From the NCBI GenBank assembly GCA_965249955.1, contig OZ252261.1:2852001-2916000 (forward strand): a DNA stretch of 64,000 bases, in the 5' to 3' direction. Origin of the DNA: SB11 sp965249955 (GTDB taxonomy: Bacteria > Bacteroidota > Bacteroidia > UBA8524). Each line of letters begins with the position of its first letter. The stretch's first letter is position 1. The notes under the pieces were generated by a model. The model worked only from the letters and a program-made list of their open reading frames with translations, was not told where the DNA came from and did not search any database. Shown piece after piece: positions 62,568 to 64,000 of the stretch. Both the position numbers and the translations under genes were made by a program.

Positions 62568-64000
62568 CTAAAACAACTCACTCAATTCTAACCAACGAAG
62601 TTCTTTTGCTTCAAGCTGGGCTACAATTTCTTCTACTTCTTGTGCCCATTGGGCTATTTGGGTGTGGTCGCCTTCGCCGCTACTAAGTTTTTCGGTTAGT
62701 TGGCTTTTTTTAGTTTCCAATGCAGCCATATCACCCTCAAGGCTTTCCCATTCCATTTTTTCTTTATAGGTGGGTTTGCGTGTTTGGGGTGTGCTTACGG
62801 GTGCTGTTTTTGGGGTTTGGGCAACTTGTGCTGCCTGTGCAGCTACTTTTTGTGCTTTTTCTTCTTTTAGTTTTTGTTCTTCCTCAACTTCTTTTTCTAT
62901 TCGGTATTGGGTATAGCTACCGTTGTAGTCTTTCACTACACCGTCTCCTTCAAATACAAAAAGATGGTCGCACAGTCGATCTAAAAAATACCTGTCGTGC
63001 GATACTATAACCAAACAGCCTTTGTACTCGCCCAAAAACTCTTCAAGGGTGGTTAGGGTTAGCAGGTCAAGGTCGTTAGTAGGCTCATCCAGTATTAAAA
63101 AATTGGGGTTTTGCATTAGTATGGTAAGCAAATACAAACGCCTACGCTCACCACCGCTAAGGGTTGATACATAATCGTGCTGCTGCTTGGGATGAAAGTT
63201 GAAGGTTTGCAACAACTGCATGGCAGTGATGCTTCCTTCTTTTCCACCTAGTGGTAATACATCGGCTATATCACGTATTACTTCTATTACCCGTTTATCT
63301 TCGGCCATTTTAAGGCCTTTTTGGTTGTAGTAGCCTAATACCAGTGTATCACCCGGAACAACTGTACCCGCGTCGGTAGCTTCTTGTCCTGTAATTACAT
63401 TAAGGAAGGTTGACTTACCTGCGCCGTTTTTGCCAACAATGCCAATACGTTCGCCTTTTTTGAAGGTATAGGTAAGGTTATTAAAAAAAGTAGTGTCGCC
63501 GTAACCTTTGCGTAGGTTTTTAAGCTCCATTACTTTACCGCCCATGCGGTTCATTTTCACATTAAAACTAATGCTGTCCTCGCGTCGAATATTACCTGCT
63601 TTATCTTTTAAATCATAAAAAGCATCAATGCGTGATTTTGATTTAGTGCCCCTTGCTTTGGGCTGGCGACGCATCCACTCCAGCTCTTTGCGCATCAGGT
63701 TGCGGGCTTTCTCTGTTTCTTTTTCTTGTATTTGTATGCGCTCTTGTTTCTTTTCTAAAAAATACTCGTAGTTACCCGTGTAGCGATACATTTGGCCACC
63801 TTCAAGCTCTAAAATCTCGTTGGTTACGTTATCCAAAAAGTACCTATCGTGGGTAACCATTAATAGGGTAGTATTTTCAGTGCTGAAAAAGTTTTCAAGC
63901 CACTCAATCATATCAATGTCCAAGTGGTTAGTTGGCTCGTCCATTACCAATATATCAGGGCTGCTAATCAGCAGGCGAGCTATGGCAACGCGCTTTTTTT
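62568..64000 (-). CDS. ABC-F family ATPase (partial, 5' end outside window)
   Basis: The reading frame runs off the right edge without a start: the codons before 63950 read KKRVAIARLLISSPDILV, the end of the first ATPase domain. Visible parts are Walker B VMDEPTNHLD, the ABC-F linker helices (about 60 residues, rich in Arg/Lys/Glu), a complete second ATPase domain (GIVGKNGAGKSTFLN, LSGGERRRLYLL, LILDEPTNDLD) and a Uup-like coiled-coil C-terminus. ABC-F proteins act on ribosomes rather than as transporters; Uup is the closest type. Confidence 0.93.
   Translation of the reverse strand, partial: KKRVAIARLLISSPDILVMDEPTNHLDIDMIEWLENFFSTENTTLLMVTHDRYFLDNVTNEILELEGGQMYRYTGNYEYFLEKKQERIQIQEKETEKARNLMRKELEWMRRQPKARGTKSKSRIDAFYDLKDKAGNIRREDSISFNVKMNRMGGKVMELKNLRKGYGDTTFFNNLTYTFKKGERIGIVGKNGAGKSTFLNVITGQEATDAGTVVPGDTLVLGYYNQKGLKMAEDKRVIEVIRDIADVLPLGGKEGSITAMQLLQTFNFHPKQQHDYVSTLSGGERRRLYLLTILMQNPNFLILDEPTNDLDLLTLTTLEEFLGEYKGCLVIVSHDRYFLDRLCDHLFVFEGDGVVKDYNGSYTQYRIEKEVEEEQKLKEEKAQKVAAQAAQVAQTPKTAPVSTPQTRKPTYKEKMEWESLEGDMAALETKKSQLTEKLSSGEGDHTQIAQWAQEVEEIVAQLEAKELRWLELSELF

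Overview
This 64 kb window is an AT-rich chromosomal segment of a member of the Bacteroidota. The evidence is Por/T9SS-type C-terminal sorting domains on two secreted proteins, Bacteroidota -7 promoter elements (TAnnTTTG, twice with a -33 TTTG exactly 19 bp upstream), a near absence of Shine-Dalgarno sequences, and families typical of the phylum (DUF6252-like lipoproteins, GEVED/DUF5011 surface proteins, CD225 plus DUF2752 pairs, six-domain S1 with a Lys/Ala tail). I cannot assign a genus. No rRNA, tRNA, insertion sequence, prophage or CRISPR array was recognised.

Layout. Positions 1-2.8 kb hold the end of one lipoprotein gene and a near-identical tandem neighbour, a DUF1275 membrane protein and a response regulator. 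Positions 2.8-4.6 kb hold a leftward operon of a protein made of 13 twenty-residue repeats followed by a divergent RsmG. Positions 4.96-11.5 kb are the most interesting part: a candidate modified-peptide (RiPP-like) locus. It comprises a 96-aa precursor with a double-glycine leader, a strong intrinsic terminator, a 415-aa putative peptide-modifying enzyme with an HQxxH variant of the HExxH motif, a secreted metallo-beta-lactamase-like protein that has lost most of its metal ligands, a peptidase-containing ABC exporter and its HlyD adaptor. Positions 11.6-19.3 kb hold a two-component system and a CzcCBA-type heavy-metal RND efflux operon with an OmpR-type direct-repeat operator. Positions 19.6-21.4 kb form an Rrf2 regulator, group III truncated haemoglobin and tryptophan 2,3-dioxygenase operon behind a perfect palindromic operator.

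Positions 21.5-28.0 kb are one 2168-residue T9SS-secreted surface protein. Positions 28.5-34.9 kb are a second tripartite RND (HAE1 drug-type) operon. Positions 35-39.3 kb hold a patatin phospholipase and a symporter, acetyltransferase and amino-acid racemase operon. Positions 39.3-48.3 kb are mixed housekeeping: a secreted nuclease, CD225 proteins, L21/L27, a prenyl synthase, WG-repeat and LAS-peptidase operon, RNase R and a thermonuclease. Positions 48.3-51.7 kb hold two tandem CdtB-like DNase I-fold proteins downstream of hutI, and a Doc toxin-antitoxin pair. Positions 51.7-64 kb are housekeeping genes: acetyltransferases, gamma-carbonic anhydrase, thioesterase, MGMT, EVE, ribosomal protein S1, Mpl and an ABC-F ATPase cut by the window end.

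Two expression features recur. Many genes have the -7 element only four bases before the start codon, implying leaderless mRNAs. By contrast rpsA carries a strong Shine-Dalgarno sequence with a UUG start.
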